This document shows, one piece after another, positions 33,726 to 42,690 of a stretch of 64,000 nucleotides of DNA. This stretch comes from Symsagittifera roscoffensis (taxonomy: Eukaryota > Xenacoelomorpha > Acoela > Convolutidae). The stretch spans positions 17,311,623 to 17,375,622 of the forward strand of contig NC_087065.1 in NCBI RefSeq assembly GCF_963678635.1. The letters are read 5' to 3'. Positions within the stretch are counted from its first letter, which is position 1; each line of letters begins with the position of its first letter. The notes beneath the pieces were generated by a model. It was not told the origin of the DNA and ran no database searches. It saw only the letters and a program-made list of their open reading frames with translations. A program made the position numbers and the translations under genes.

Positions 33726-33992
33726 ATGCGAAATCATGTTCAGATCATATTTGTACTGTTGTTCGTTAACGGTTACTGCTTTGTCACACCTGGTTTTGGC
33801 CGAAAAATGACAGATCAAAAGCTATCGAGTGTTTATCTCCATACCTTGAGTTTAGGTAGATTGCGCGAAACTTCATCAGATAAGGACAAAAAAGAAGATG
33901 AGAAGAAAAAGTTAGTTATTGATGGCCAAAAAAATTATCTCATTCAACATATTCGCAACTCAGTGGCGTGCGCAGAAATTTTTCTTGAGTGA
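33726..33992 (+). CDS. Small secreted protein, neuropeptide-precursor-like; C-terminus from a MITE
   Basis: 88 residues. Residues 1-18 (MRNHVQIIFVLLFVNGYC) form a signal peptide. The next residues are FVTPGFGRK, then VYLHTLSLGR: both Gly-Arg-(Lys) ends look like amidation plus basic cleavage sites, as in neuropeptide precursors. A Lys/Asp/Glu-rich spacer follows (SSDKDKKEDEKKK). The last ~11 codons (SVACAEIFLE) lie in a CAGTGGCG-type MITE that begins at about 33960, so the native C-terminus has been replaced or the gene is 3'-truncated. This ATG precedes the signal peptide directly. The function is inferred only; no family was recognised. Confidence 0.5.
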   Translation: MRNHVQIIFVLLFVNGYCFVTPGFGRKMTDQKLSSVYLHTLSLGRLRETSSDKDKKEDEKKKLVIDGQKNYLIQHIRNSVACAEIFLE

Positions 33993-34355
33993 GGGCGGTT
34001 TTTTCGAAATATTTCGAAAAATTTTTGGACCTTTTTTTAGGTCGACCAATTTGATTTTCTGAGCTGTCCTAAAAGGATCCTATTATGTCAATGATTTGCT
34101 GCGCGGCAGGCAAAGTTTTAAAAAAAAACAGGCCAAAAAAGGCGTTTCTAGACAATTTTTAGAAAATTTCGACCAAAAAATTGCGTTTATTCGGCGCGCG
34201 CTCCCCCCTCAAAATAAGTATATTTTGGCGCCAAATGCGCCTTCTGAAAAATTTTTGGGTTAGTCAGCCCAAAAATAGATATCTTAAATTTATACCAAAG
34301 GGATACCCTTTGGAAAAATATGGCAACCAGAATTGAGTTAGTCAGCCCGCCCGCT
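33958..34355. mobile_element. CAGTGGCG-type MITE
   Basis: It begins CAGTGGCGTGCGCAG and shares blocks in order with 28732-29102: TAGGTCGACCAATTTGATTT, GCGGCAGGCAAAG, GCGCGCTCCC, TTTTGGCGCCAAATGCGCC, GGGTTAGTCAGCCC and GGGATACCCTTTGG. It ends near GCCCGCCCGCTGCCGGG. Confidence 0.7.
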
Positions 34356-34766
34356 GCCGGGTTGACCAAAAATGCTTGTCATACAATTTTCATATATGAA
34401 GAAATGGTTATCATACACTTTTCATTCAATTCCATTAGAACAGAAAATTACAAGAAAGGTTTATGATTAGTAATTTTTTATATATGGAAATTTTATGACT
34501 AGAATTTTCCCAAAAATCAAAGAAAATTGATTTTTTTTTTAATTTAATTTCTCAAAAATTTTGGGATGTGTTTGTGACCGAACACAAGTGACAAAAACCA
34601 TTGTTTACTCAAAACTAGAGTCACCAAAGGTCTGATTGTCTTGCATTTACAATGCATTGGAAACGACCTGAACTGTATAAGAACTTGTTACTCAAATCAT
34701 ACACAAATTTTTCTATTTTCCAGGATGATTATTTTTTTTTATTTTGAATTTTTAAATAATCAAACA

Positions 34767-34965
34767 ATGATCAAGGCATACGTCTATCTGTACTTTTTGC
34801 TTGCAACTCCTTATGTTTGAACAGACAGATGGAGGATTGCAAACACGAATGCAAAAATGTGACAAGCGGCAGGCAGCGCTACAAATGCTTGGAGGAGTGT
34901 ATGAAAAACACATCAGGAAAAAAGTTGTCAAAACTGACGAAGGAACATGGGCAATATATCTAGAG
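34767..34965 (+). pseudogene. Cys-rich small secreted peptide gene, frame-broken
   Basis: ATG at 34767 starts a hydrophobic signal-like leader (MIKAYVYLYFLLATPYV) that stops at TGA 34818-34820. In the -1 frame, overlapping from about 34811, an open piece to the TAG at about 34963-34965 carries a C-x3-C ... C-x3-C pattern (DCKHEC and KCLEEC, about 14 residues apart) followed by a Lys-rich tail. Two Cx3C motifs on paired helices typify small disulfide-bonded helical-hairpin secreted peptides of varied function. One missing base between leader and core, or a sequencing error, would explain the break. No function is claimed. Confidence 0.4.
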
Positions 34966-35001
34966 ATTATACATGGAAAACAAGAAGACAGGAATACATG
35001 A

Positions 35002-35356
35002 ATACGTGACTCTGCAAGTAAAATTTTCTGAGGATACATAAAACAAGTCAACATTATTGACTTATTCTAGAAGTGGTCAAAACAATTGACGATACCTTTT
35101 TGTTATTTAGTTTTTCTGAATTTAAATTTCTGTAATAAATTGAAAAAATAGGAAAAATATTCAGCTAAACATTATATCCTTAATACTTTTAACAGTTTGC
35201 ATGACACCATAAGAGGTATCAAAAAACGACAAATTGGAGCTTTATGTACTTCGTACCTCCTCTAGCAACTGATACCAGGCACCAATGGATGCATTTTAAT
35301 AAAGAGTGCAAATTATGCATTTAAATCGCCGAAAATATTAATACAGATACCAAAAT
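35002..35356. other. Intergenic, nothing recognised
   Basis: AT-rich spacer between two short candidate genes. Confidence 0.5.
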
Positions 35357-35539
35357 TTGCCACGAAAAACAAACAGAAAGTTGTTGTGTATGTTTGAAAC
35401 CCGTTACTTGCGGGCGATTGCACTAGTAGTTTATGCTTTGATTGTCTGGCTCTTCTTAGCTGAGATTCAAATCAAAGACACTGATTTAATTGAAGAATCA
35501 AGTGCAAGTAAAAAACTATCTGAACGAAGCAGACACTAA
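35357..35539 (+). CDS. Candidate short membrane protein, 60 aa
   Basis: The frame encodes a basic N-terminus, one hydrophobic segment of about 18 residues (IALVVYALIVWLFLAEIQI, near residues 21-39) and a polar Ser/Lys/Glu tail. No intron or polyA signal was identified. It may be a single-exon gene, one exon of a larger gene, or chance. Confidence 0.3.
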   Translation: MPRKTNRKLLCMFETRYLRAIALVVYALIVWLFLAEIQIKDTDLIEESSASKKLSERSRH

Positions 35540-35978
35540 ATAGTTTGTATACGCATGATGTGAAAACAGAAAAAAAACAATTGAGAAAAATGCTGTCGTA
35601 GCTTTCCGACTCGTCTGCTAATACTTTAAAATCTTTTATTTTTGAACGAACTACAGTCATGGGTCATAGAAGCAACTCTTTGATTTCAACAAGAGAACGA
35701 AGGAGATTTTTCTTCACTTTTTGTTCGTTGCAAATACAAGATAGAACAGCATAAGTTAAAAAGAGTTGATTTTTTTTGCATTTTTCAATGATCAACCAAG
35801 TTGCGCTTTGCTGTTTCTTTTGCTCTAAGGGTATATTTGAGAGAACAAGTTTTTTGAACAAAAAACTTAAGCTTACATGTTGTAGAGCTTTAATTAGTTT
35901 TTGCACAAACACCAAATGTTAAGTTTATTATTAACACTACTCACTTTTGAACAATGTGGCGAATGGCACATTGACAAT

Positions 35979-36900
35979 CTAAGGCTTCTGCATCAGAATG
36001 GTGACCAGAATGCCATGTCGTGTAGTCCACTCACCCCAGTTCAGAAGCTTCTCGCAAAGGATCATCGACTCCCAGATGTTGCCCACCTTCTTCTGTGGAA
36101 AAGAAACAGAATCTGAGAATATAAAATAGCAATTGCGAGTTTCTTCTATTGAATGAGAATTACAAAAGAAAAGCGCATTTGGATTAAAAAAAACTGATCA
36201 TCAGACACTGAAGCAAAAACATCGACTCAAATGTCTTGGGAAGTATTTAGAAGAAAGTCTAGACATAGAATTGTTTCAAAAACGGGTTTTCAATTGAATA
36301 CTTATCAAGAGGACAACAGAAAATTCGGTCTATGTTAAAAGTACATGTCTAGACCGAATTTTCTGTTGTCCTCTTGATAAGTTTTCAATTGAAAACCCGT
36401 TTTTGAAACAATTCTATGACTCAAATTTTACTACATTCGAGTTTTTGTGAAGCAGCCACAGATGAACAAACAAGCACTGATAAATCATGGTTTTGACCAA
36501 ATTGAAACTTGGTGAAGTGAAACTTTTTTCACTATGTTTCGCTTCATCATAAACCTCAATCCGTTGCTTGATTGTTCTTTAAAACAGTCGACTTAATTTA
36601 GATTCCCGTTTTTAATCAATCGTAGCTCTTTTTACGAGACAGCAATTTTCAGTTTTTTCTTCCAAAATCCAAGATGGAGTAATCAAGTGTGTTAAAATTT
36701 GTCGAAAAAAATTTCTTCATATTCTTCAGTTTTATGCTGACTTTAATTGATATCTTCGTCGAACTTATATCAAAATTTTTCTTGATTTTCAGTAATACGT
36801 GACAACTTAACATCAATTTCGAGTTATATCTACCTTTTTATCCCAAGCAAAGTCATCCCATTCACAAACAACCCGAGAGAATAGCCCATAATGAAGTAGC
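35979..36900 (-). CDS. 3' end of an unidentified gene (two exons, minus)
   Basis: Exon A is 36900-36834: acceptor TTTGAGTAG, donor GTAGAT, one base then LLHYGLFSRVVCEWDDFAWD plus KK. Exon B is 36092-35979: acceptor TTTCTTTTCCACAG, phase 0, KKVGNIWESMILCEKLLNWG, then EWTTRHGILVTILMQKP and TAG. A polyA signal AATAAA follows at 35929-35924, about 50 nt past the stop. Codons in exon B are GC-ending and clearly unlike the surroundings, which supports real coding. Upstream exons are not seen; they could lie beyond the gypsy insertion. The family is not recognised. The 741-nt intron contains a large inverted repeat. Confidence 0.65.
36264..36418. repeat. Near-perfect 69-bp inverted repeat (long hairpin)
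   Basis: The left arm 36264-36332 and right arm 36350-36418 are reverse complements with one mismatch noticed (GAATA versus GAAAA). They are separated by a 17-nt loop. The structure lies inside the intron of the minus-strand gene at 35979-36900. Confidence 0.95.
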
Positions 36901-36983
36901 CTACTCAAATTAAAATTTCCTATCTAGGGAGTTCAAGCAAACAAAACATCGTACAATAAATGAATCAGAAGAATTACAACCAA

Positions 36984-37064
36984 GATGTCGTATTTCAGCA
37001 AAGTGATCAAAGCAGGGCCAAATTTTGAAAAGGCGCGTGAAATCAAATTCAGTTCGAAGAGTTA
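36984..37064 (+). CDS. Very short open frame, 26 aa, doubtful
   Basis: MSYFSKVIKAGPNFEKAREI followed by KFSSKS and a stop. Composition looks protein-like but there is no splice or family support. It is noted because it sits between two better-supported features. Confidence 0.15.
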
Positions 37065-37289
37065 AAGTTCGATGCAAGTTCTAAACCAAAAATAATTCGA
37101 ACTACCAAAAAAAAGATTACTCATTGCCCCCAAAAACAAACGAACAATTTATTTGGATTCAATAGTTCGGAAAAAAACTGTCTCCGAAACATTATGTACT
37201 GGGTCATCGGTATGGGAGTAAGAGAAAAGTCAAAAAGGACTGTTGTATTGGCTTCTACCTTCCCCAAAAAAAGTACCCCTACTGTGACC

Positions 37290-37561
37290 ATAAATCAAAA
37301 ACCATATGACTTTTGCAAAAACAAAAAAGCCTAAAAAATTTTGATAATTTGGCAAAATTTAGATCGCCCAAATTGATTTTTTGAGCGGCCCCAGATAAAG
37401 AACTCTGGCAAAACTTTCTGCAACGCAGGCGAATGTTGAAAAAAAAAGCTGATCAAAAATTACTTTTTTGGGCGTTTTTTGAAATTAGTATATATTGGCA
37501 TTAAACTTATGAATTATATAAATTGCCTAATTTAAATTTAGGGTTAGTCGGCTGAAAATGG
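37290..37561. mobile_element. Left part of the MITE split by the gypsy element
   Basis: It matches 33958-34355 in order: AGATCGCCCAAATTGATTTT, CTGCAACGCAGGCGAATG, TGGGCGTTTTTTG, GGGTTAGTCGGC. The remainder (TAATCCTAAATTTATCAAAG, GGGATCGTTTGG) continues after the gypsy right LTR at about 43779-43850. Confidence 0.7.
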
Positions 37562-37778
37562 TGTCGAGAAGGTAAAACGATCGTCGAGCAATTGTTAATT
37601 CCGAGATAAAAATACAGTCAACTTAATCTTGCAAAGTTAGCATAAAGAGTGGTTAGAAACAGTATCCAAGGGTGACAGACTGTTCCAAGGACAAACACCT
37701 GCTAATGAATTAGTCTAGCACCAAGAGTGAACATTTGATTGACAGCTTTAGAAATGAACTAATTTACTCAATACAACA
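37562..37778 (-). repeat. 3' LTR of the gypsy element
   Basis: 217 bp, identical to the other LTR by eye, which indicates a recent insertion. Confidence 0.97.
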
Positions 37779-37788
37779 CTTCTCTTTC
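37779..37788 (-). other. Polypurine tract
   Basis: In element orientation GAAAGAGAAG directly precedes the 3' LTR. It is the expected plus-strand primer. Confidence 0.8.
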
Positions 37789-38066
37789 GATAATGAAAAC
37801 TTTAGTTAAGTAGAAATGATTTCGCTGGTTGACTTTAATGACTGAAATAGATGGTTGAAAATAGGTGGTTGATTGATCATAGATAGTTGAAAAGAATTAC
37901 TAGCTTCATGTTACAATTCAGGATACAATTCAGAATTTAATAATGACGACTTTTTGTTAACAACTAAAGGATCACTGGTCAGTGATAGCGATTGAGTTTT
38001 AAGCCACTAATGACTCACCCTCTCCCTGGGTTAGAACAGTTTAACGAAGTTTCTCAGTTTTAAAGA

Positions 38067-41000
38067 TCAATTGTTTCCTTCCTTGTTCTGATTGATGAAG
38101 TCAATCATTACGCTCCCCATTTTGGTGACCGCCGTTCTTTTTCGCCCGCTTCTTCTAGACGTCGTGGATGATGTCTCGTCCTGGCTCTCCCCCTGGCTGC
38201 TGTATGAGACCAGTCTTGCTTTCTTGGATGAGGCTCCCTTTTTCTTGCTGATGGTGATCGGTTTTGTCGGGTCCCCTGGATTTGTCGTTCCTTGCACCCC
38301 TGGATTTTGATGATCCAACTCGCCGCCTTGTGCCGGAATGGTGTCCTGGTCAGTTTCAACTTCGGCCTCTGGTAGTGCTGTTGCTGAACGTTCTATACGT
38401 GCTTCAGGGGTGGTAGTTTCTTGCTGTTTGGTACGTTTTACCGAGATAATCGGTAGGTCCTCGCTTTCCTCTGATTCAGAGTAGGTTTCTTCGAATCGGC
38501 GCCCGGTCCTCTCTCGTTTCTTTTCCGCAATTCGCCTGGTCGATCGTTCCTTTACTTCGCGCGGAGTCGGCGGTGGTAGTGTTGTTTGAGTTGCTCGTTT
38601 TTTCAGTTCTTTCAATGGTACCGGTACTACGGATTTGGTTGCAGTTTTTGTTTTCTTTGGTATGGGCTTCGTGGCCACTCCCGATTTCCTAAGCACAACC
38701 CCGTTATCTAACGTTAGTGTATGTGTACTCTCAGATTTAATTTTAGAATGAATTGGTCTATACCTTTTTAGGTTTTTGTTTCCAGTGCGCTGAAACAACG
38801 ATCCGGATGGTCCCGGTTGTCCTGTGGGATTCGCACTTCTACGTATCGACGGTTCGTCGTCTTGATTTTCCGATTGGTCTACAGTAAGGCGTCGTGCATG
38901 GGTCCTGTTTTTAATATCGTAGTCGAGATCTGATCGTACACTCCAGTTTGTGTCGGCTGGATGGGGCATATCTTGCACATTAGGATCGGTGGTATCTAAA
39001 CAAGCATTTTTTGTTTTTATAACCCGTGACCAATCCAGATTTTGCAGCGATGGTTTTTTAGTAAGATTCCGTAAAACTGTGTTTGCTTCTCTACCATGAT
39101 GAGCTTCAAAAGGCGAAGTTTTAAGTGTTGAGTTTTTTGAGAATCTGAGAGCACCAAGGGCCCGTTCGATCATTTTCTCCAAGGGTTCAGGATTTTTTTC
39201 GTGAGCGAAGGTAAGGATTGAATTCTTAAGACTTCCAATAGTACGCTCGACGCACCCGGTTGCCCGATGGTCGTTCACTGGTGATTTAATGATTTCAATG
39301 CCTTCCCCGTTACAAAAAGCTTTGACCGCGTTCGACATGAAACTAGTTCCCTGATCAATGTGGATTTTCCGTGGCACCCCGTGGCATGCTATATAACTCT
39401 TCAAGAGTTTCAATATTTTGTCCGATCGATTATTTCCACAGACCATTGCCGATGGCCAACGAGAGAACCGGTCGACCGCCACTAGTACATATTTTGAGGA
39501 TTCATTTAAGTAATTGATGGGGCCCCAAAAATCTAATTGGACAGATTCATTTGGTTCTTTTGGTTCCGGTACGGATCCCAGTTGATTTTTATTTATTAAC
39601 GTCTTTAAGTTCTTACCAGCTGCAGTACATTCAGGGCACCCTTCGGCAATGGAAGCTATTGAGCGGTAGATGTAGGGATACCAGACATCTTTTGCGGCAT
39701 CGAACATATTTGACTTCCCGTGATGGTACGCGTGGATTTGGTTATTAATTGCTGACTGGAGGTTAATTGGAATTGCTAATTTATCATCCATCCAAACTAC
39801 ATTTTCCTTAACTGAGAAATCATTGACGAATTGAGCATGATAACGGCTCATTTGAGTAACTTTTTCATGAATTTCAGGATCTTGTGTAACAATGAGATCG
39901 CGAATAGCGCTCAGTTGGGGGTCCGATACATAATTTGATTCTATGAATTTTAAATTAAACAGGTCAGGTAATGAAGTAGTTTTGTTAACGATCTTACAAT
40001 TTCGCGGGATAATTGACATACATACAAGGTTTGGGTCCACTGGTGGTACTGTTTCTCCTTTGAATTCCGAGGGTAACGAGAGAGTTGTATTTGTGCGTAT
40101 TGATCTTGTCTCTTTGGTGATGGCTTCTAGTGATACATTTGGGGGCAATTCTTCAATTTCGTCGCTACTACTATTTAGGCTTGGATGTTGTTTAAGAAAT
40201 TTCTGCCATTTGTGCATGCTGCGGTCCCTGTTGATATGTGATTTAAAATTTTGAGGGCTGGATGTAAAGAAAGATTGATTTTGAAAATTGGATTCAGATA
40301 ATTTTGAACAACTGTGTTCTGATTGAATAATAGCCCCAACTAATCCAGTGCGTATTTCGCGTAGCCGTCGGCTTAAACCACGTGTTTGCATCTGATTGGT
40401 TGATTTCCGCTTACATGTTTTGCCGCCCTCTACCGAATCGTTATGTGACGAAATTTCCAGTCTATTTATAGAATGCTTCTTATTCGCTGTACAAATTGGT
40501 CCCTTGGATGTATTAGATCCCTTGGATGTATTAAAGCCAAGCGCAGTGCGAATTAGGTTGATCTTTGCCACCGTGAACATATTATCATACGTACTAATTG
40601 GCGTTGCTTCTTTACTTGGATGACGTGATAAATAGTCCGCCAAACCAATTTTAGCCCCCGGTTTATGCTCAATTTGAAAATCAAAGGGAATTAGTCGATC
40701 TAACCAGCGCGTTAAACGACTAAACATCGTTTTATTTTTCTTGTTATTACCGTTCAAAAGGGATATCAGAGCTTTATGATCGGTAACGATCAAAAAATTT
40801 CGGCCCAGTATGTAATTTCTAAAGTATTCAGCCCCCCACACAACTGCCAACATTTCCAATTCGTTTGTTGAGTATTTCTTTTCCGCTTCGTTAAGATATC
40901 GCGATGCGAACGAAGTTGGGCGCCATCCTTCTGGTCCTAACTGTTCCAACACCGCGCCGAGCCCGTTATGGCTTGCATCGCACACTATGCGAATGTCCTT

Positions 41001-41201
41001 GTGGATATCAAAGTACCGTAATTCAACAATGTTTGAAACTTGTTTCTTCAGGTTATCGAACGCGTTCTGGCATTCAGGTGTCCAAATGTAATCATTAGTT
41101 TTGCTTAATAGGGGCCGCAGCGGTGCCGATGATTCGGCCAATGCCGGCAGATACTTATGCAAACTATGGATCGACCCCATAAACGATTTTAATTGCGACA
41201 A
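38067..41201 (-). CDS. Pol segment 4: RT connection, RNase H, integrase, 1044 aa
   Basis: Homology actually begins about 40 nt upstream (LRKTEPIEALTPPRTL), so the start codon is not native. Domains: RT connection (SQLKSFMGSIHSLHKYLPAL); RNase H (CDASHNGLGAVLEQ Asp75, TNELEMLAVVWG Glu114/116, VTDHKAL Asp141); LADYLSRHP; integrase zinc finger (His490-x3-His494 or nearby, CPEC 522-525); catalytic core QLDFWGPI (Asp557), IHIDQGTSF (Asp616), VERTIGSLKN (Glu652), i.e. D-D-35-E; then a long basic/acidic Ser-Thr-rich tail from about residue 750, with many Arg/Lys clusters, ending SVMIDFINQNKEGNN. RNase H removes template RNA; integrase inserts the DNA. Confidence 0.95.
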   Translation of the reverse strand: MSQLKSFMGSIHSLHKYLPALAESSAPLRPLLSKTNDYIWTPECQNAFDNLKKQVSNIVELRYFDIHKDIRIVCDASHNGLGAVLEQLGPEGWRPTSFASRYLNEAEKKYSTNELEMLAVVWGAEYFRNYILGRNFLIVTDHKALISLLNGNNKKNKTMFSRLTRWLDRLIPFDFQIEHKPGAKIGLADYLSRHPSKEATPISTYDNMFTVAKINLIRTALGFNTSKGSNTSKGPICTANKKHSINRLEISSHNDSVEGGKTCKRKSTNQMQTRGLSRRLREIRTGLVGAIIQSEHSCSKLSESNFQNQSFFTSSPQNFKSHINRDRSMHKWQKFLKQHPSLNSSSDEIEELPPNVSLEAITKETRSIRTNTTLSLPSEFKGETVPPVDPNLVCMSIIPRNCKIVNKTTSLPDLFNLKFIESNYVSDPQLSAIRDLIVTQDPEIHEKVTQMSRYHAQFVNDFSVKENVVWMDDKLAIPINLQSAINNQIHAYHHGKSNMFDAAKDVWYPYIYRSIASIAEGCPECTAAGKNLKTLINKNQLGSVPEPKEPNESVQLDFWGPINYLNESSKYVLVAVDRFSRWPSAMVCGNNRSDKILKLLKSYIACHGVPRKIHIDQGTSFMSNAVKAFCNGEGIEIIKSPVNDHRATGCVERTIGSLKNSILTFAHEKNPEPLEKMIERALGALRFSKNSTLKTSPFEAHHGREANTVLRNLTKKPSLQNLDWSRVIKTKNACLDTTDPNVQDMPHPADTNWSVRSDLDYDIKNRTHARRLTVDQSENQDDEPSIRRSANPTGQPGPSGSLFQRTGNKNLKRYRPIHSKIKSESTHTLTLDNGVVLRKSGVATKPIPKKTKTATKSVVPVPLKELKKRATQTTLPPPTPREVKERSTRRIAEKKRERTGRRFEETYSESEESEDLPIISVKRTKQQETTTPEARIERSATALPEAEVETDQDTIPAQGGELDHQNPGVQGTTNPGDPTKPITISKKKGASSKKARLVSYSSQGESQDETSSTTSRRSGRKRTAVTKMGSVMIDFINQNKEGNN

Positions 41202-41241
41202 GGTCCGTGGCGGCGTTAGCGCCTCTATTGGTTCTGTTTTT

Positions 41242-41658
41242 CTAAGTTGGAGTTATTTTATGTCCTAGCCATTCGCATTCTCGTTGGGCGAATTTACATT
41301 TTGTCAATTTTAGAGACATATTTTCACGATCCAGTTTCTTTAAAATTTTCTCTACCGTTGCTATGTGGTCTATTGCCGTTCCCTTCGTTACGACCAAAAT
41401 ATCATCGATGAACGCATGCGCTTGCGGGTATTCGGCGAGTATACAATCCATTGCGCGTTGGAATTCCGCGGGCATTGTAGTGAGGCCATAGAATCCGGTT
41501 TTGAACCGGTATGTACCCGTCGAACGGCCTCCAATGAGAGAAAAATTGCACTGTATGCTCGTCTCAGCATTTAGTGGCAGTTGGCCATAAGCGTATGTTA
41601 AATCCATTGTTGTAAAATATGTGTCTCCCTGTTTTTTTTTCGCTAATCGTTTGCCCAA
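41242..41658 (-). CDS. Pol segment 3: RT catalytic core
   Basis: Real homology starts after the A9 run: GDTYFTTMDLTYAYGQLPL (catalytic Asp19), then FYGLTTMPAEFQRAMD (motif B) and FIDDILVVTKG (catalytic Asp85, Asp86; FIDD variant of YXDD), ending with LTKCKFAQRECEWLGHKI. The frame hits TAG after GHKITPT, where relatives continue into the RT connection. Gap to the next frame about 40 nt. Confidence 0.9.
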   Translation of the reverse strand: MGKRLAKKKQGDTYFTTMDLTYAYGQLPLNAETSIQCNFSLIGGRSTGTYRFKTGFYGLTTMPAEFQRAMDCILAEYPQAHAFIDDILVVTKGTAIDHIATVEKILKKLDRENMSLKLTKCKFAQRECEWLGHKITPT

Positions 41659-42223
41659 CCGTGTCCATTAGTTCCTCGATATTCGGCATTTGGTATTTAT
41701 TCTTATGCACTTGTTTATTTAGTTCCCTCGACTCTAGTGCCAGCTTTACGGATCCATCCTTTTTTACTGTTATTACTATTGGGGACACAAAATATTTGTC
41801 CGAGCATTCAGATAATTTTTCGATATGACCCTGTTTCAATAATTTGTCAATTTCGGCATCCACTTTTTCTTGCAACGAAATCGGGACTCGACGCCCCTTC
41901 TGTTGTACTGGGGTGAGGTTTTCAAAAAATTCGGCTTGTAATTTGTAGTTTCTTATTTTCCCTACCCTGCTAAAAAGATTTGAAAACTGCTTACTGAAGT
42001 ATGTTTGCCACGAATCCAACTCTCTCTCCGGTTCCAGTGCGTCGTGACTGCCTTCTTCAATGGACATGATTTGGTCCCCCGGTGTTTGTTGCACCAACTG
42101 GAGTCCTAGTTGGGGCATCAGATCCCTTCCAATTATTGATGGTCGATTCCCCCCGATCACTTTTATCCTTGCATGGATCTTCCAACCGTTTGATTGTATT
42201 GTTACTGCCATTGTTCCAATCAT
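41564..42223 (-). CDS. Pol segment 2: protease C-terminus and RT N-terminus
   Basis: It opens with the protease C-terminal part (IIGRDLMPQLGL, residues ~28-41) and then the RT start: VPISLQEKVDAEIDKLLKQG, SPIVITVKKDGSVKLALESR, ELNKQVHKNKYQMPNIEELM. The frame then leaves the RT at an A9 homopolymer (plus-strand T9 at 41632-41640) and runs on as nonsense to the stop. Reverse transcriptase copies the element RNA into DNA. Confidence 0.88.
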   Translation of the reverse strand: MIGTMAVTIQSNGWKIHARIKVIGGNRPSIIGRDLMPQLGLQLVQQTPGDQIMSIEEGSHDALEPERELDSWQTYFSKQFSNLFSRVGKIRNYKLQAEFFENLTPVQQKGRRVPISLQEKVDAEIDKLLKQGHIEKLSECSDKYFVSPIVITVKKDGSVKLALESRELNKQVHKNKYQMPNIEELMDTVGQTISEKKTGRHIFYNNGFNIRLWPTATKC

Positions 42224-42690
42224 CTGTTTCCATAATCTCGAAAAGCATTGTCCTCCTCCGTAAGATTGTCCAGTTTTACTTTTGATGTTCCCAAAGTTTT
42301 CCGTAATTCCCCGATGGTAAAGATGGAAATTGGGGATCCGCTATCGATCCACACTCGAGTGGGTTTTCCATTGACTTTGATCGGCAATTGTGCCCGAGCA
42401 ACTTTCAATTCTGTTACTCCTTTCCGTTTTATGGCCATGACCATATAATCCCCGTCGGAACTGCTTGAGTCCCACGAGTGCACCACTGGATTCTTATTGA
42501 CCCATCCAATGGAACTTGCATGTTGTGATGCTTCTTCGTCCGCCGAATTTTCTAGGTGATGATCGTCGACATTCTCCCGTATCATTCCTACGGCTCCCTG
42601 TCCTCGCTGGTTTCCACGTTTTCCCTGCAGGTTCGTTCGAAATGGCCAATTTTGTGGCAAAAATTGCATGTAACCCCTTTTGCTGGGCAT
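42220..42690 (-). CDS. Pol segment 1: aspartic protease (frame ends early)
   Basis: 157 codons in -1 relative to gag. The N-terminal half is a polar linker. Residues ~100-125 hold the retropepsin active site VWIDSGSPISIF (Asp116-Ser117-Gly118). The frame stops at TGA just after FRDYGNR. The second half of the fold continues in the next frame (MIGTMAVTI, then NRPSIIGRDLMPQLGL, the usual IIGRD flap-side motif), so one base appears to be missing near 42223. Confidence 0.88.
   Translation of the reverse strand: MPSKRGYMQFLPQNWPFRTNLQGKRGNQRGQGAVGMIRENVDDHHLENSADEEASQHASSIGWVNKNPVVHSWDSSSSDGDYMVMAIKRKGVTELKVARAQLPIKVNGKPTRVWIDSGSPISIFTIGELRKTLGTSKVKLDNLTEEDNAFRDYGNR

Noticed and set aside
37779-38066. 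Possible env gene after integrase
   Set aside because: Only about 290 bp remain before the 3' LTR and no membrane-protein frame is present.
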